Assembly: GCA_904066235.2 (NCBI GenBank)
Contig: CAJFCV020000004.1
Span: 10,292,001-10,356,000 of the forward strand
DNA: 64,000 bases
Origin: Bursaphelenchus xylophilus
Lineage: Eukaryota; Nematoda; Chromadorea; Rhabditida; Aphelenchoididae
Reading direction: 5' to 3'
The stretch's first letter is position 1. Each line of letters opens with the position of its first letter. This document shows positions 1 to 12,000 of the stretch, in pieces. The translations under genes were made by a program, and so were the position numbers. Below the pieces are notes generated by a model. The model had not been told where the DNA came from, ran no database searches, and worked only from the letters and a program-made list of their open reading frames with translations.

Positions 1-3000
1 TTGGAGTTTCTGTGGAACCAGTTGCAGTGCTCGTGAAAGGCGTAGTCTCAGAGCTCGTTGGGGTTCCAGAAGAAGCAGTTGGAGTTTCTGTGGAACCAGT
101 TGCAGTGCTCGTGAAAGGCGTGGTCTCAGAGCTCGTTGGTGTTCCAGAAGACGCTGTTGGAGTTTCTGTGGATGGAGATGGACTGCTTGTGAAAGGCGTA
201 GTCTCAGAGCTCGTTGGGGTTCCAGAAGAAGCTGTTGGAGTTTCTGTGGAACCAGTTGCAGTGCTCGTGAAAGGCGTAGTCTCAGAGCTTGTTGGGGTTC
301 CAGAAGAAGCAGTTGGAGTTTCTGTGGAACCAGTTGCAGTGCTCGTGAAAGGCGTAGTCTCAGAGCTCGTTGGGGTTCCAGAAGAAGCAGTTGGAGTTTC
401 TGTGGAACCAGTTGCAGTGCTCGTGAAAGGCGTAGTCTCAGAGCTCGTTGGGGTTCCAGAAGAAGCAGTTGGAGTTTCTGTGGAACCAGTTGCAGTGCTC
501 GTGAAAGGCGTAGTCTCAGAGCTCGTTGGTGTTCCAGAAAAAGCTGTTGGAGTTTCTGTGGAACCAGTTGCAGTGCTCGTGAAAGGCGTAGTCTCAGAGC
601 TCGTTGGGGTTCCAGAAGACGCTGTTGGAGTTTCTGTGGATGGAGATGGACTGCTTGTGAAAGGCGTAGTCTCAGAGCTCGTTGGTGTTCCAGAAGACGC
701 TGTTGGAGTTTCTGTGGATGGAGATGGACTGCTTGTGAAAGGCGTAGTCTCAGAGCTCGTTGGTGTTCCAGAAGCAGCTGTTGGAGTTTCTGTGGAAGGT
801 GATGGACTGCTTGTGAACGGCGTAGTCTCAGAGCTCGTTGGTGTTCCAGAAGAAGCTGTTGGAGTTTCTGTGGAAGGAGATGGACTGCTTGTGAACGGCG
901 TAGTCTCAGAGCTCGTTGGTGTTCCAGAAGACGCTGTTGGAGTTTCTGTGGAAGGAGATGGACTGCTTGTGAAAGGCGTAGTCTCAGAGCTCGTTGGTGT
1001 TCCAGAAGACGTTGTTGGAGTTTCTGTGGATGGAGATGGACTGCTTGTGAAAGGCGTAGTCTCAGAGCTCGTTGGTGTTCCAGAAGACGCTGTTGGAGTT
1101 TCTGTGGAAGGAGATGGACTGCTTGTGAAAGGCGTAGTCTCAGAGCTCGTTGGTGTTCCAGAAGACGTTGTTGGAGTTTCTGTGGAAGGAGATGGACTGC
1201 TTGTGAACGGCGTAGTCTCAGAGCTCGTTGGGGTTCCAGAAGAAGCTGTTGGAGTTTCTGTGGAACCAGTTGCAGTGCTCGTGAAAGGCGTAGTCTCAGA
1301 GCTCGTTGGGGTTCCAGAAGAAGCAGTTGGCGTTTCTGTGGAACCAGTTGCAGTGCTCGTGAAAGGCGTAGTCTCAGAGCTCGTTGGGGTTCCAGAAGAA
1401 GCAGTTGGAGTTTCGGTGGAACCAGTTGCAGTGCTCGTGAAAGGCGTAGTCTCAGAGCTCGTTGGGGTTCCAGAAGAAGCAGTTGGAGTTTCTGTGGAAC
1501 CAGTTGCAGTGCTCGTGAAAGGCGTAGTCTCAGAGCTCGTTGGGGTTCCAGAAGAAGCAGTTGGAGTTTCTGTGGAACCAGTTGCAGTGCTCGTGAAAGG
1601 CGTAGTCTCAGAGCTCGTTGGGGTTCCAGAAGAAGCAGTTGGAGTTTCTGTGGAACCAGTTGCAGTGCTCGTGAAAGGCGTAGTCTCAGAGCTCGTTGGG
1701 GTTCCAGAAGAAGCTGTTGGAGTTTCTGTGGAACCAGTTGCAGTGCTCGTGAAAGGCGTAGTCTCAGAGCTCGTTGGGGTTCCAGAAGAAGCAGTTGGAG
1801 TTTCTGTGGAACCAGTTGCAGTGCTCGTGAAAGGCGTAGTCTCAGAGCTCGTTGGGGTTCCAGAAGAAGCTGTTGGAGTTTCTGTGGAAGGAGATGGACT
1901 GCTTGTGAAAGGCGTAGTCTCAGAGCTCGTTGGTGTTCCAGAAGACGCTGTTGGAGTTTCTGTGGATGGAGATGGACTGCTTGTGAAAGGCGTAGTCTCA
2001 GAGCTCGTTGGGGTTCCAGAAGAAGCTGTTGGAGTTTCTGTGGAACCAGTTGCAGTGCTCGTGAAAGGCGTAGTCTCAGAGCTCGTTGGGGTTCCAGAAG
2101 AAGCTGTTGGAGTTTCTGTGGAACCAGTTGCAGTGCTCGTGAAAGGCGTAGTCTCAGAGCTCGTTGGGGTTCCAGAAGACGCTGTTGGAGTTTCTGTGGA
2201 ACGAGTTGGACTGCTTGTGAACGGCGTAGTCTCAGAGCTCGTTGGTGTTCCAGAAGAAGCTGTTGGAGTTTCTGTGGAAGGAGATGGACTGCTTGTGAAC
2301 GGCGTAGTCTCAGAGCTCGTTGGTGTTCCAGAAGAAGCTGTTGGAGTTTCTGTGGAAGGAGATGGACTGCTTGTGAACGGCGTAGTCTCAGAGCTCGTTG
2401 GTGTTCCAGAAGAAGCTGTTGGAGTTTCTGTGGAACGAGTTGGACTGCTTGTGAACGGCGTAGTCTCAGAGCTCGTTGGTGTTCCAGAAGAAGCTGTTGG
2501 AGTTTCTGTGGAAGGAGATGGACTGCTTGTGAACGGCGTAGTCTCAGAGCTCGTTGGTGTTCCAGAAGACGCTGTTGGAGTTTCTGTGGAAGGAGATGGA
2601 CTGCTTGTGAACGGCGTAGTCTCAGAGCTCGTTGGTGTTCCAGAAGAAGCTGTTGGAGTTTCTGTGGAAGGAGATGGACTGCTTGTGAACGGCGTAGTCT
2701 CAGAGCTCGTTGGTGTTCCAGAAGAAGCTGTTGGAGTTTCTGTGGAAGGAGATGGACTGCTTGTGAACGGCGTAGTCTCAGAGCTCGTTGGTGTTCCAGA
2801 AGAAGCTGTTGGAGTTTCTGTGGAAGGAGATGGACTGCTTGTGAACGGCGTAGTCTCAGAGCTCGTTGGTGTTCCAGAAGAAGCTGTTGGAGTTTCGGTG
2901 GAACGAGTTGGACTGCTTGTGAACGGCGTAGTCTCAGAGCTCGTTGGTGTTCCAGAAGAAGCTGTTGGAGTTTCTGTGGAAGGAGATGGACTGCTTGTGA

Positions 3001-6000
3001 ACGGCGTAGTCTCAGAGCTCGTTGGTGTTCCAGAAGAAGCTGTTGGAGTTTCTGTGGAAGGAGATGGACTGCTTGTGAACGGCGTAGTCTCAGAGCTCGT
3101 TGGTGTTCCAGAAGAAGCTGTTGGAGTTTCTGTGGAAGGAGATGGACTGCTTGTGAACGGCGTAGTCTCAGAGCTCGTTGGTGTTCCAGAAGAAGCTGTT
3201 GGAGTTTCTGTGGAAGGAGATGGACTGCTTGTGAACGGCGTAGTCTCAGAGCTCGTTGGTGTTCCAGAAGAAGCTGTTGGAGTTTCTGTGGAAGGAGATG
3301 GACTGCTTGTGAACGGCGTAGTCTCAGAGCTCGTTGGTGTTCCAGAAGAAGCTGTTGGAGTTTCTGTGGAACGAGTTGGACTGCTTGTGAACGGCGTAGT
3401 CTCAGAGCTCGTTGGTGTTCCAGAAGAAGCTGTTGGAGTTTCTGTGGAAGGAGATGGACTGCTTGTGAACGGCGTAGTCTCAGAGCTCGTTGGTGTTCCA
3501 GAAGAAGCTGTTGGAGTTTCTGTGGAAGGAGATGGACTGCTTGTGAACGGCGTAGTCTCAGAGCTCGTTGGTGTTCCAGAAGAAGCTGTTGGAGTTTCTG
3601 TGGAAGGAGATGGACTGCTTGTGAACGGCGTAGTCTCAGAGCTCGTTGGTGTTCCAGAAGAAGCTGTTGGAGTTTCTGTGGAAGGAGATGGACTGCTTGT
3701 GAACGGCGTAGTCTCAGAGCTCGTTGGTGTTCCAGAAGAAGCTGTTGGAGTTTCTGTGGAACGAGTTGGACTGCTTGTGAACGGCGTAGTCTCAGAGCTC
3801 GTTGGTGTTCCAGAAGAAGCTGTTGGAGTTTCTGTGGAAGGAGATGGACTGCTTGTGAACGGCGTAGTCTCAGAGCTCGTTGGTGTTCCAGAAGAAGCTG
3901 TTGGAGTTTCTGTGGAAGGAGATGGACTGCTTGTGAACGGCGTAGTCTCAGAGCTCGTTGGTGTTCCAGAAGAAGCTGTTGGAGTTTCTGTGGAACGAGT
4001 TGGACTGCTTGTGAACGGCGTAGTCTCAGAGCTCGTTGGTGTTCCAGAAGAAGCTGTTGGAGTTTCTGTGGAACGAGTTGGACTGCTTGTGAACGGCGTA
4101 GTCTCAGAGCTCGTTGGTGTTCCAGAAGAAGCTGTTGGAGTTTCTGTGGAAGGAGATGGACTGCTTGTGAACGGCGTAGTCTCAGAGCTCGTTGGTGTTC
4201 CAGAAGAAGCTGTTGGAGTTTCTGTGGAAGGAGATGGACTGCTTGTGAACGGCGTAGTCTCAGAGCTCGTTGGTGTTCCAGAAGACGCTGTTGGAGTTTC
4301 TGTGGAAGGAGATGGACTGCTTGTGAACGGCGTAGTCTCAGAGCTCGTTGGTGTTCCAGAAGACGCTGTTGGAGTTTCTGTGGAAGGAGATGGACTGCTT
4401 GTGAACGGCGTAGTCTCAGAGCTCGTTGGTGTTCCAGAAGAAGCTGTTGGAGTTTCTGTGGAAGGAGATGGACTGCTTGTGAACGGCGTAGTCTCAGAGC
4501 TCGTTGGTGTTCCAGAAGAAGCTGTTGGAGTTTCTGTGGAAGGAGATGGACTGCTTGTGAACGGCGTAGTCTCAGAGCTCGTTGGTGTTCCAGAAGAAGC
4601 TGTTGGAGTTTCTGTGGAAGGAGATGGACTGCTTGTGAAAGGCGTAGTCTCAGAGCTCGTTGGTGTTCCAGAAGAAGCTGTTGGAGTTTCTGTGGAACCA
4701 GTTGCAGTGCTCGTGAAAGGCGTAGTCTCAGAGCTCGTTGGGGTTCCAGAAGAAGCTGTCGGAGTTTCTGTGGAAGGAGATGGACTGCTTGTGAAAGGCG
4801 TAGTCTCAGAGCTCGTTGGGGTTCCAGAAGAAGCAGTTGGAGTTTCTGTGGAACCAGATGGAGTGCTCGTGAAAGGCGTAGTCTCAGAGCTCGTTGGGGT
4901 TCCAGAAGAAGCTGTTGGAGTTTCTGTGGAAGGAGTTGCAGTGCTCGTGAAAGGCGTAGTCTCAGAGCTCGTTGGTGTTCCAGAAGAAGCTGTTGGAGTT
5001 TCTGTGGAAGGAGATGGACTGCTTGTGAAAGGCGTAGTCTCAGAGCTCGTTGGGGTTCCAGAAGAAGCTGTTGGAGTTTCTGTGGAACCAGTTGCAGTGC
5101 TCGTGAAAGGCGTAGTCTCAGAGCTCGTTGGGGTTCCAGAAGAAGCAGTTGGAGTTTCTGTGGAACCAGTTGCAGTGCTCGTGAAAGGCGTAGTCTCAGA
5201 GCTCGTTGGGGTTCCAGAAGAAGCTGTTGGAGTTTCTGTGGAAGGAGATGGACTGCTTGTGAAAGGCGTAGTCTCAGAGCTCGTTGGGGTTCCAGAAGAA
5301 GCTGTTGGAGTTTCTGTGGAAGGAGATGGACTGCTTGTGAAAGGCGTAGTCTCAGAGCTCGTTGGTGTTCCAGAAGACGCTGTTGGAGTTTCTGTGGATG
5401 GAGATGGACTGCTTGTGAAAGGCGTAGTCTCAGAGCTCGTTGGGGTTCCAGAAGAAGCTGTTGGAGTTTCTGTGGAACCAGTTGCAGTGCTCGTGAAAGG
5501 CGTAGTCTCAGAGCTTGTTGGTGTTCCAGAAGAAGCAGTTGGAGTTTCTGTGGAACGAGTTGGACTGCTTGTGAAAGGCGTAGTCTCAGAGCTCGTTGGT
5601 GTTCCAGAAGAAGCTGTTGGAGTTTCTGTGGAACGAGTTGCAGTGCTTGTGAAAGGCGTAGTCTCAGAGCTCGTTGGGGTTCCAGAAGAAGCAGTTGGAG
5701 TTTCTGTGGAAGGAGATGGACTGCTTGTGAAAGGCGTAGTCTCAGAGCTCGTTGGTGTTCCAGAAGAAGCTGTTGGAGTTTCTGTGGAACCAGTTGCAGT
5801 GCTCGTGAAAGGCGTAGTCTCAGAGCTCGTTGGTGTTCCAGAAGAAGCTGTTGGAGTTTCTGTGGAACGAGTTGCAGTGCTCGTGAACGGCGTAGTCTCA
5901 GAGCTCGTTGGTGTTCCAGAAGAAGCTGTTGGAGTTTCTGTGGAAGGAGATGGACTGCTTGTGAAAGGCGTAGTCTCAGAGCTCGTTGGTGTTCCAGAAG

Positions 6001-9000
6001 AAGCTGTTGGAGTTTCTGTGGAACGAGTTGGACTGCTTGTGAAAGGCGTAGTCTCAGAGCTCGTTGGGGTTCCAGAAGAAGCTGTTGGAGTTTCTGTGGA
6101 ACCAGTTGCAGTGCTCGTGAAAGGCGTAGTCTCAGAGCTCGTTGGTGTTCCAGAAGAAGCTGTTGGAGTTTCTGTGGAAGGAGATGGACTGCTTGTGAAA
6201 GGCGTAGTCTCAGAGCTCGTTGGTGTTCCAGAAGAAGCTGTTGGAGTTTCTGTGGAACCAGTTGCAGTGCTCGTGAAAGGCGTAGTCTCAGAGCTCGTTG
6301 GGGTTCCAGAAGAAGCTGTTGGAGTTTCTGTGGAACCAGTTGCAGTGCTCGTGAAAGGCGTAGTCTCAGAGCTCGTTGGGGTTCCAGAAGAAGCTGTTGG
6401 AGTTTCTGTGGAAGGAGATGGACTGCTTGTGAACGGCGTGGTCTCAGAGCTCGTTGGTGTTCCAGAAGACGCTGTTGGAGTTTCTGTGGATGGAGATGGA
6501 CTGCTTGTGAAAGGCGTAGTCTCAGAGCTCGTTGGTGTTCCAGAAGCAGCTGTTGGAGTTTCTGTGGAAGGTGATGGACTGCTTGTGAACGGCGTAGTCT
6601 CAGAGCTCGTTGGTGTTCCAGAAGACGCTGTTGGAGTTTCTGTGGAAGGAGATGGACTGCTTGTGAAAGGCGTAGTCTCAGAGCTCGTTGGTGTTCCAGA
6701 AGCAGCTGTTGGAGTTTCTGTGGAAGGAGATGGACTGCTTGTGAACGGCGTAGTCTCAGAGCTCGTTGGTGTTCCAGAAGAAGCTGTTGGAGTTTCTGTG
6801 GAAGGAGATGGACTGCTTGTGAACGGCGTAGTCTCAGAGCTCGTTGGTGTTCCAGAAGACGCTGTTGGAGTTTCTGTGGAAGGAGATGGACTGCTTGTGA
6901 ACGGCGTAGTCTCAGAGCTCGTTGGTGTTCCAGAAGCAGCTGTTGGAGTTTCTGTGGAAGGAGATGGACTGCTTGTGAACGGCGTAGTCTCAGAGCTCGT
7001 TGGTGTTCCAGAAGAAGCTGTTGGAGTTTCTGTGGAAGGAGATGGACTGCTTGTGAAAGGCGTAGTCTCAGAGCTCGTTGGTGTTCCAGAAGACGCTGTT
7101 GGAGTTTCTGTGGATGGAGATGGACTGCTTGTGAAAGGCGTAGTCTCAGAGCTCGTTGGTGTTCCAGAAGACGCTGTTGGAGTTTCTGTGGAAGGAGATG
7201 GACTGCTTGTGAACGGCGTAGTCTCAGAGCTCGTTGGGGTTCCAGAAGAAGCTGTTGGAGTTTCTGTGGAACCAGTTGCAGTGCTCGTGAAAGGCGTAGT
7301 CTCAGAGCTCGTTGGGGTTCCAGAAGAAGCAGTTGGAGTTTCTGTGGAAGCCAGTTGCAGTGCTCGTGAAAGGCGTAGTCTCAGAGCTCGTTGGGGTTCC
7401 AGAAGAAGCAGTTGGAGTTTCTGTGGAAGGAGATGGACTGCTTGTGAAAGGCGTAGTCTCAGAGCTCGTTGGGGTTCCAGAAGAAGCAGTTGGAGTTTCT
7501 GTGGAACGAGTTGGACTGCTCGTGAAAGGCGTAGTCTCAGAGCTCGTTGGTGTTCCAGAAGAAGCTGTTGGAGTTTCTGTGGAAGGAGATGGACTGCTTG
7601 TGAAAGGCGTTGTCTCAGAGCTCGTTGGTGTTCCAGAAGAAGCTGTTGGAGTTTCTGTGGATGGAGATGGACTGCTTGTGAAAGGCGTAGTCTCAGAGCT
7701 CGTTCGGTGTTCCAGAAGAAGCTGTTGGAGTTTCTGTGGAACCAGTTGCAGTGCTCGTGAAAGGCGTAGTCTCAGAGCTCGTTGGGGTTCCAGAAGAAGC
7801 TGTTGGAGTTTCTGTGGAACCAGTTGCAGTGCTCGTGAAAGGCGTAGTCTCAGAGCTCGTTGGGGTTCCAGAAGACGCTGTTGGAGTTCCTGTGGAACCA
7901 GTTGCAGTGCTCGTGAAAGGCGTAGTCTCAGAGCTCGTTGGGGTTCCAGAAGCAGCTGTTGGAGTTTCTGTGGAAGGAGATGGACTGCTTGTGAACGGCG
8001 TAGTCTCAGAGCTCGTTGGTGTTCCAGAAGAAGCTGTTGGAGTTTCTGTGGAAGGAGATGGACTGCTTGTGAACGGCGTAGTCTCAGAGCTCGTTGGTGT
8101 TCCAGAAGACGCTGTTGGAGTTTCTGTGGAAGGTGATGGACTGCTTGTGAACGGCGTAGTCTCAGAGCTCGTTGGTGTTCCAGAAGCAGCTGTTGGAGTT
8201 TCTGTGGAAGGTGATGGACTGCTTGTGAACGGCGTAGTCTCAGAGCTCGTTGGTGTTCCAGAAGAAGCTGTTGGAGTTTCTGTGGAAGGAGATGGACTGC
8301 TTGTGAACGGCGTAGTCTCAGAGCTCGTTGGTGTTCCAGAAGACGCTGTTGGAGTTTCTGTGGAAGGTGATGGACTGCTTGTGAACGGCGTAGTCTCAGA
8401 GCTCGTTGGTGTTCCAGAAGCAGCTGTTGGAGTTTCTGTGGAAGGAGATGGACTGCTTGTGAAAGGCGTAGTCTCAGAGCTCGTTGGTGTTCCAGAAGCA
8501 GCTGTTGGAGTTTCTGTGGAAGGTGATGGACTGCTTGTGAACGGCGTAGTCTCAGAGCTCGTTGGTGTTCCAGAAGAAGCTGTTGGAGTTTCTGTGGAAG
8601 GAGATGGACTGCTTGTGAAAGGCGTAGTCTCAGAGCTCGTTGGTGTTCCAGAAGACGCTGTTGGAGTTTCTGTGGATGGAGATGGACTGCTTGTGAAAGG
8701 CGTAGTCTCAGAGCTCGTTGGTGTTCCAGAAGACGCTGTTGGAGTTTCTGTGGAAGGAGATGGACTGCTTGTGAACGGCGTAGTCTCAGAGCTCGTTGGG
8801 GTTCCAGAAGAAGCTGTTGGAGTTTCTGTGGAACCAGTTGCAGTGCTCGTGAAAGGCGTAGTCTCAGAGCTCGTTGGGGTTCCAGAAGAAGCAGTTGGAG
8901 TTTCTGTGGAACCAGTTGCAGTGCTCGTGAAAGGCGTAGTCTCAGAGCTCGTTGGGGTTCCAGAAGAAGCTGTTGGAGTTTCTGTGGAAGGAGATGGACT

Positions 9001-12000
9001 GCTTGTGAAAGGCGTAGTCTCAGAGCTCGTTGGGGTTCCAGAAGAAGCTGTTGGAGTTTCTGTGGAACGAGTTGCAGTGCTCGTGAAAGGCGTAGTCTCA
9101 GAGCTCGTTGGGGTTCCAGAAGAAGCTGTTGGAGTTTCTGTGGAAGGAGATGGACTGCTTGTGAAAGGCGTAGTCTCAGAGCTCGTTGGGGTTCCAGAAG
9201 AAGCTGTTGGAGTTTCTGTGGAACCAGTTGCAGTGCTCGTGAAAGGCGTAGTCTCAGAGCTCGTTGGGGTTCCAGAAGAAGCAGTTGGAGTTTCTGTGGA
9301 ACCAGTTGCAGTGCTCGTGAAAGGCGTAGTCTCAGAGCTCGTTGGGGTTCCAGAAGAAGCTGTTGGAGTTTCTGTGGAAGGAGATGGACTGCTTGTGAAA
9401 GGCGTAGTCTCAGAGCTCGTTGGTGTTCCAGAAGAAGCTGTTGGAGTTTCTGTGGAACCAGTTGCAGTGCTCGTGAAAGGCGTAGTCTCAGAGCTCGTTG
9501 GGGTTCCAGAAGAAGCTGTTGGAGTTTCTGTGGAACCAGTTGCAGTGCTCGTGAAAGGCGTAGTCTCAGAGCTCGTTGGGGTTCCAGAAGAAGCCGTTGG
9601 AGTTTCTGTGGAAGGAGATGGACTGCTTGTGAAAGGCGTAGTCTCAGAGCTCGTTGGTGTTCCAGAAGACGCTGTTGGAGTTTCTGTGGATGGAGATGGA
9701 CTGCTTGTGAAAGGCGTAGTCTCAGAGCTCGTTGGTGTTCCAGAAGCAGCTGTTGGAGTTTCTGTGGAAGGTGATGGACTGCTTGTGAACGGCGTAGTCT
9801 CAGAGCTCGTTGGTGTTCCAGAAGACGCTGTTGGAGTTTCTGTGGAAGGAGATGGACTGCTTGTGAAAGGCGTAGTCTCAGAGCTCGTTGGTGTTCCAGA
9901 AGCAGCTGTTGGAGTTTCTGTGGAAGGTGATGGACTGCTTGTGAACGGCGTAGTCTCAGAGCTCGTTGGTGTTACAGAAGAAGCTGTTGGAGTTTCTGTG
10001 GAAGGAGATGGACTGCTTGTGAACGGCGTAGTCTCAGAGCTCGTTGGTGTTCCAGAAGACGCTGTTGGAGTTTCTGTGGAAGGTGATGGACTGCTTGTGA
10101 ACGGCGTAGTCTCAGAGCTCGTTGGTGTTCCAGAAGCAGCTGTTGGAGTTTCTGTGGAAGGTGATGGACTGCTTGTGAACGGCGTAGTCTCAGAGCTCGT
10201 TGGTGTTCCAGAAGAAGCTGTTGGAGTTTCTGTGGAAGGAGATGGACTGCTTGTGAAAGGCGTAGTCTCAGAGCTCGTTGGTGTTCCAGAAGACGCTGTT
10301 GGAGTTTCTGTGGATGGAGATGGACTGCTTGTGAAAGGCGTAGTCTCAGAGCTCGTTGGTGTTCCAGAAGACGCTGTTGGAGTTTCTGTGGAAGGAGATG
10401 GACTGCTTGTGAACGGCGTAGTCTCAGAGCTCGTTGGGGTTCCAGAAGAAGCTGTTGGAGTTTCTGTGGAACCAGTTGCAGTGCTCGTGAAAGGCGTAGT
10501 CTCAGAGCTCGTTGGGGTTCCAGAAGAAGCAGTTGGAGTTTCTGTGGAAGCCAGTTGCAGTGCTCGTGAAAGGCGTAGTCTCAGAGCTCGTTGGGGTTCC
10601 AGAAGAAGCAGTTGGAGTTTCTGTGGAACCAGTTGCAGTGCTCGTGAAAGGCGTAGTCTCAGAGCTCGTTGGGGTTCCAGAAGAAGCAGTTGGAGTTTCT
10701 GTGGAACCAGTTGCAGTGCTCGTGAAAGGCGTAGTCTCAGAGCTCGTTGGTGTTCCAGAAGAAGCTGTTGGAGTTTCTGTGGAAGGAGATGGACTGCTTG
10801 TGAAAGGCGTTGTCTCAGAGCTCGTTGGTGTTCCAGAAGACGCTGTTGGAGTTTCTGTGGATGGAGATGGACTGCTTGTGAAAGGCGTAGTCTCAGAGCT
10901 CGTTCGGTGTTCCAGAAGAAGCTGTTGGAGTTTCTGTGGAACCAGTTGCAGTGCTCGTGAACGGCGTAGTCTCAGAGCTCGTTGGGGTTCCAGAAGAAGC
11001 TGTTGGAGTTTCTGTGGAACCAGTTGGAGTGCTCGTGAAAGGCGTAGTCTCAGAGCTCGTTGGGGTTCCAGAAGACGCTGTTGGAGTTTCTGTGGAACCA
11101 GTTGCAGTGCTCGTGAAAGGCGTAGTCTCAGAGCTCGTTGGGGTTCCAGAAGCAGCTGTTGGAGTTTCTGTGGAAGGTGATGGACTGCTTGTGAACGGCG
11201 TAGTCTCAGAGCTCGTTGGTGTTCCAGAAGAAGCTGTTGGAGTTTCTGTGGAAGGAGATGGACTGCTTGTGAACGGCGTAGTCTCAGAGCTCGTTGGTGT
11301 TCCAGAAGACGCTGTTGGAGTTTCTGTGGAAGGAGATGGACTGCTTGTGAACGGCGTAGTCTCAGAGCTCGTTGGTGTTCCAGAAGCAGCTGTTGGAGTT
11401 TCTGTGGAAGGTGATGGACTGCTTGTGAACGGCGTAGTCTCAGAGCTCGTTGGTGTTCCAGAAGAAGCTGTTGGAGTTTCTGTGGAAGGAGATGGACTGC
11501 TTGTGAACGGCGTAGTCTCAGAGCTCGTTGGTGTTCCAGAAGACGCTGTTGGAGTTTCTGTGGAAGGTGATGGACTGCTTGTGAACGGCGTAGTCTCAGA
11601 GCTCGTTGGTGTTCCAGAAGCAGCTGTTGGAGTTTCTGTGGAAAGAGATGGACTGCTTGTGAAAGGCGTAGTCTCAGAGCTCGTTGGTGTTCCAGAAGCA
11701 GCTGTTGGAGTTTCTGTGGAAGGTGATGGACTGCTTGTGAACGGCGTAGTCTCAGAGCTCGTTGGTGTTCCAGAAGAAGCTGTTGGAGTTTCTGTGGAAG
11801 GAGATGGACTGCTTGTGAAAGGCGTAGTCTCAGAGCTCGTTGGTGTTCCAGAAGACGCTGTTGGAGTTTCTGTGGAAGGAGATGGACTGCTTGTGAACGG
11901 CGTAGTCTCAGAGCTCGTTGGGGTTCCAGAAGAAGCTGTTGGAGTTTCTGTGGAACCAGTTGCAGTGCTCGTGAAAGGCGTAGTCTCAGAGCTCGTTGGG

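Noticed and set aside
12..7760. Plus-strand ORF of 2,582 codons with EAVGVSVEPVAVLVKGVV repeats
   Set aside because: Antisense reading of the mucin array. Elsewhere in the array this frame gains many TGA stops, and it shows E/D and K/N changes where the minus frame is silent. There is no non-repeat domain attached.
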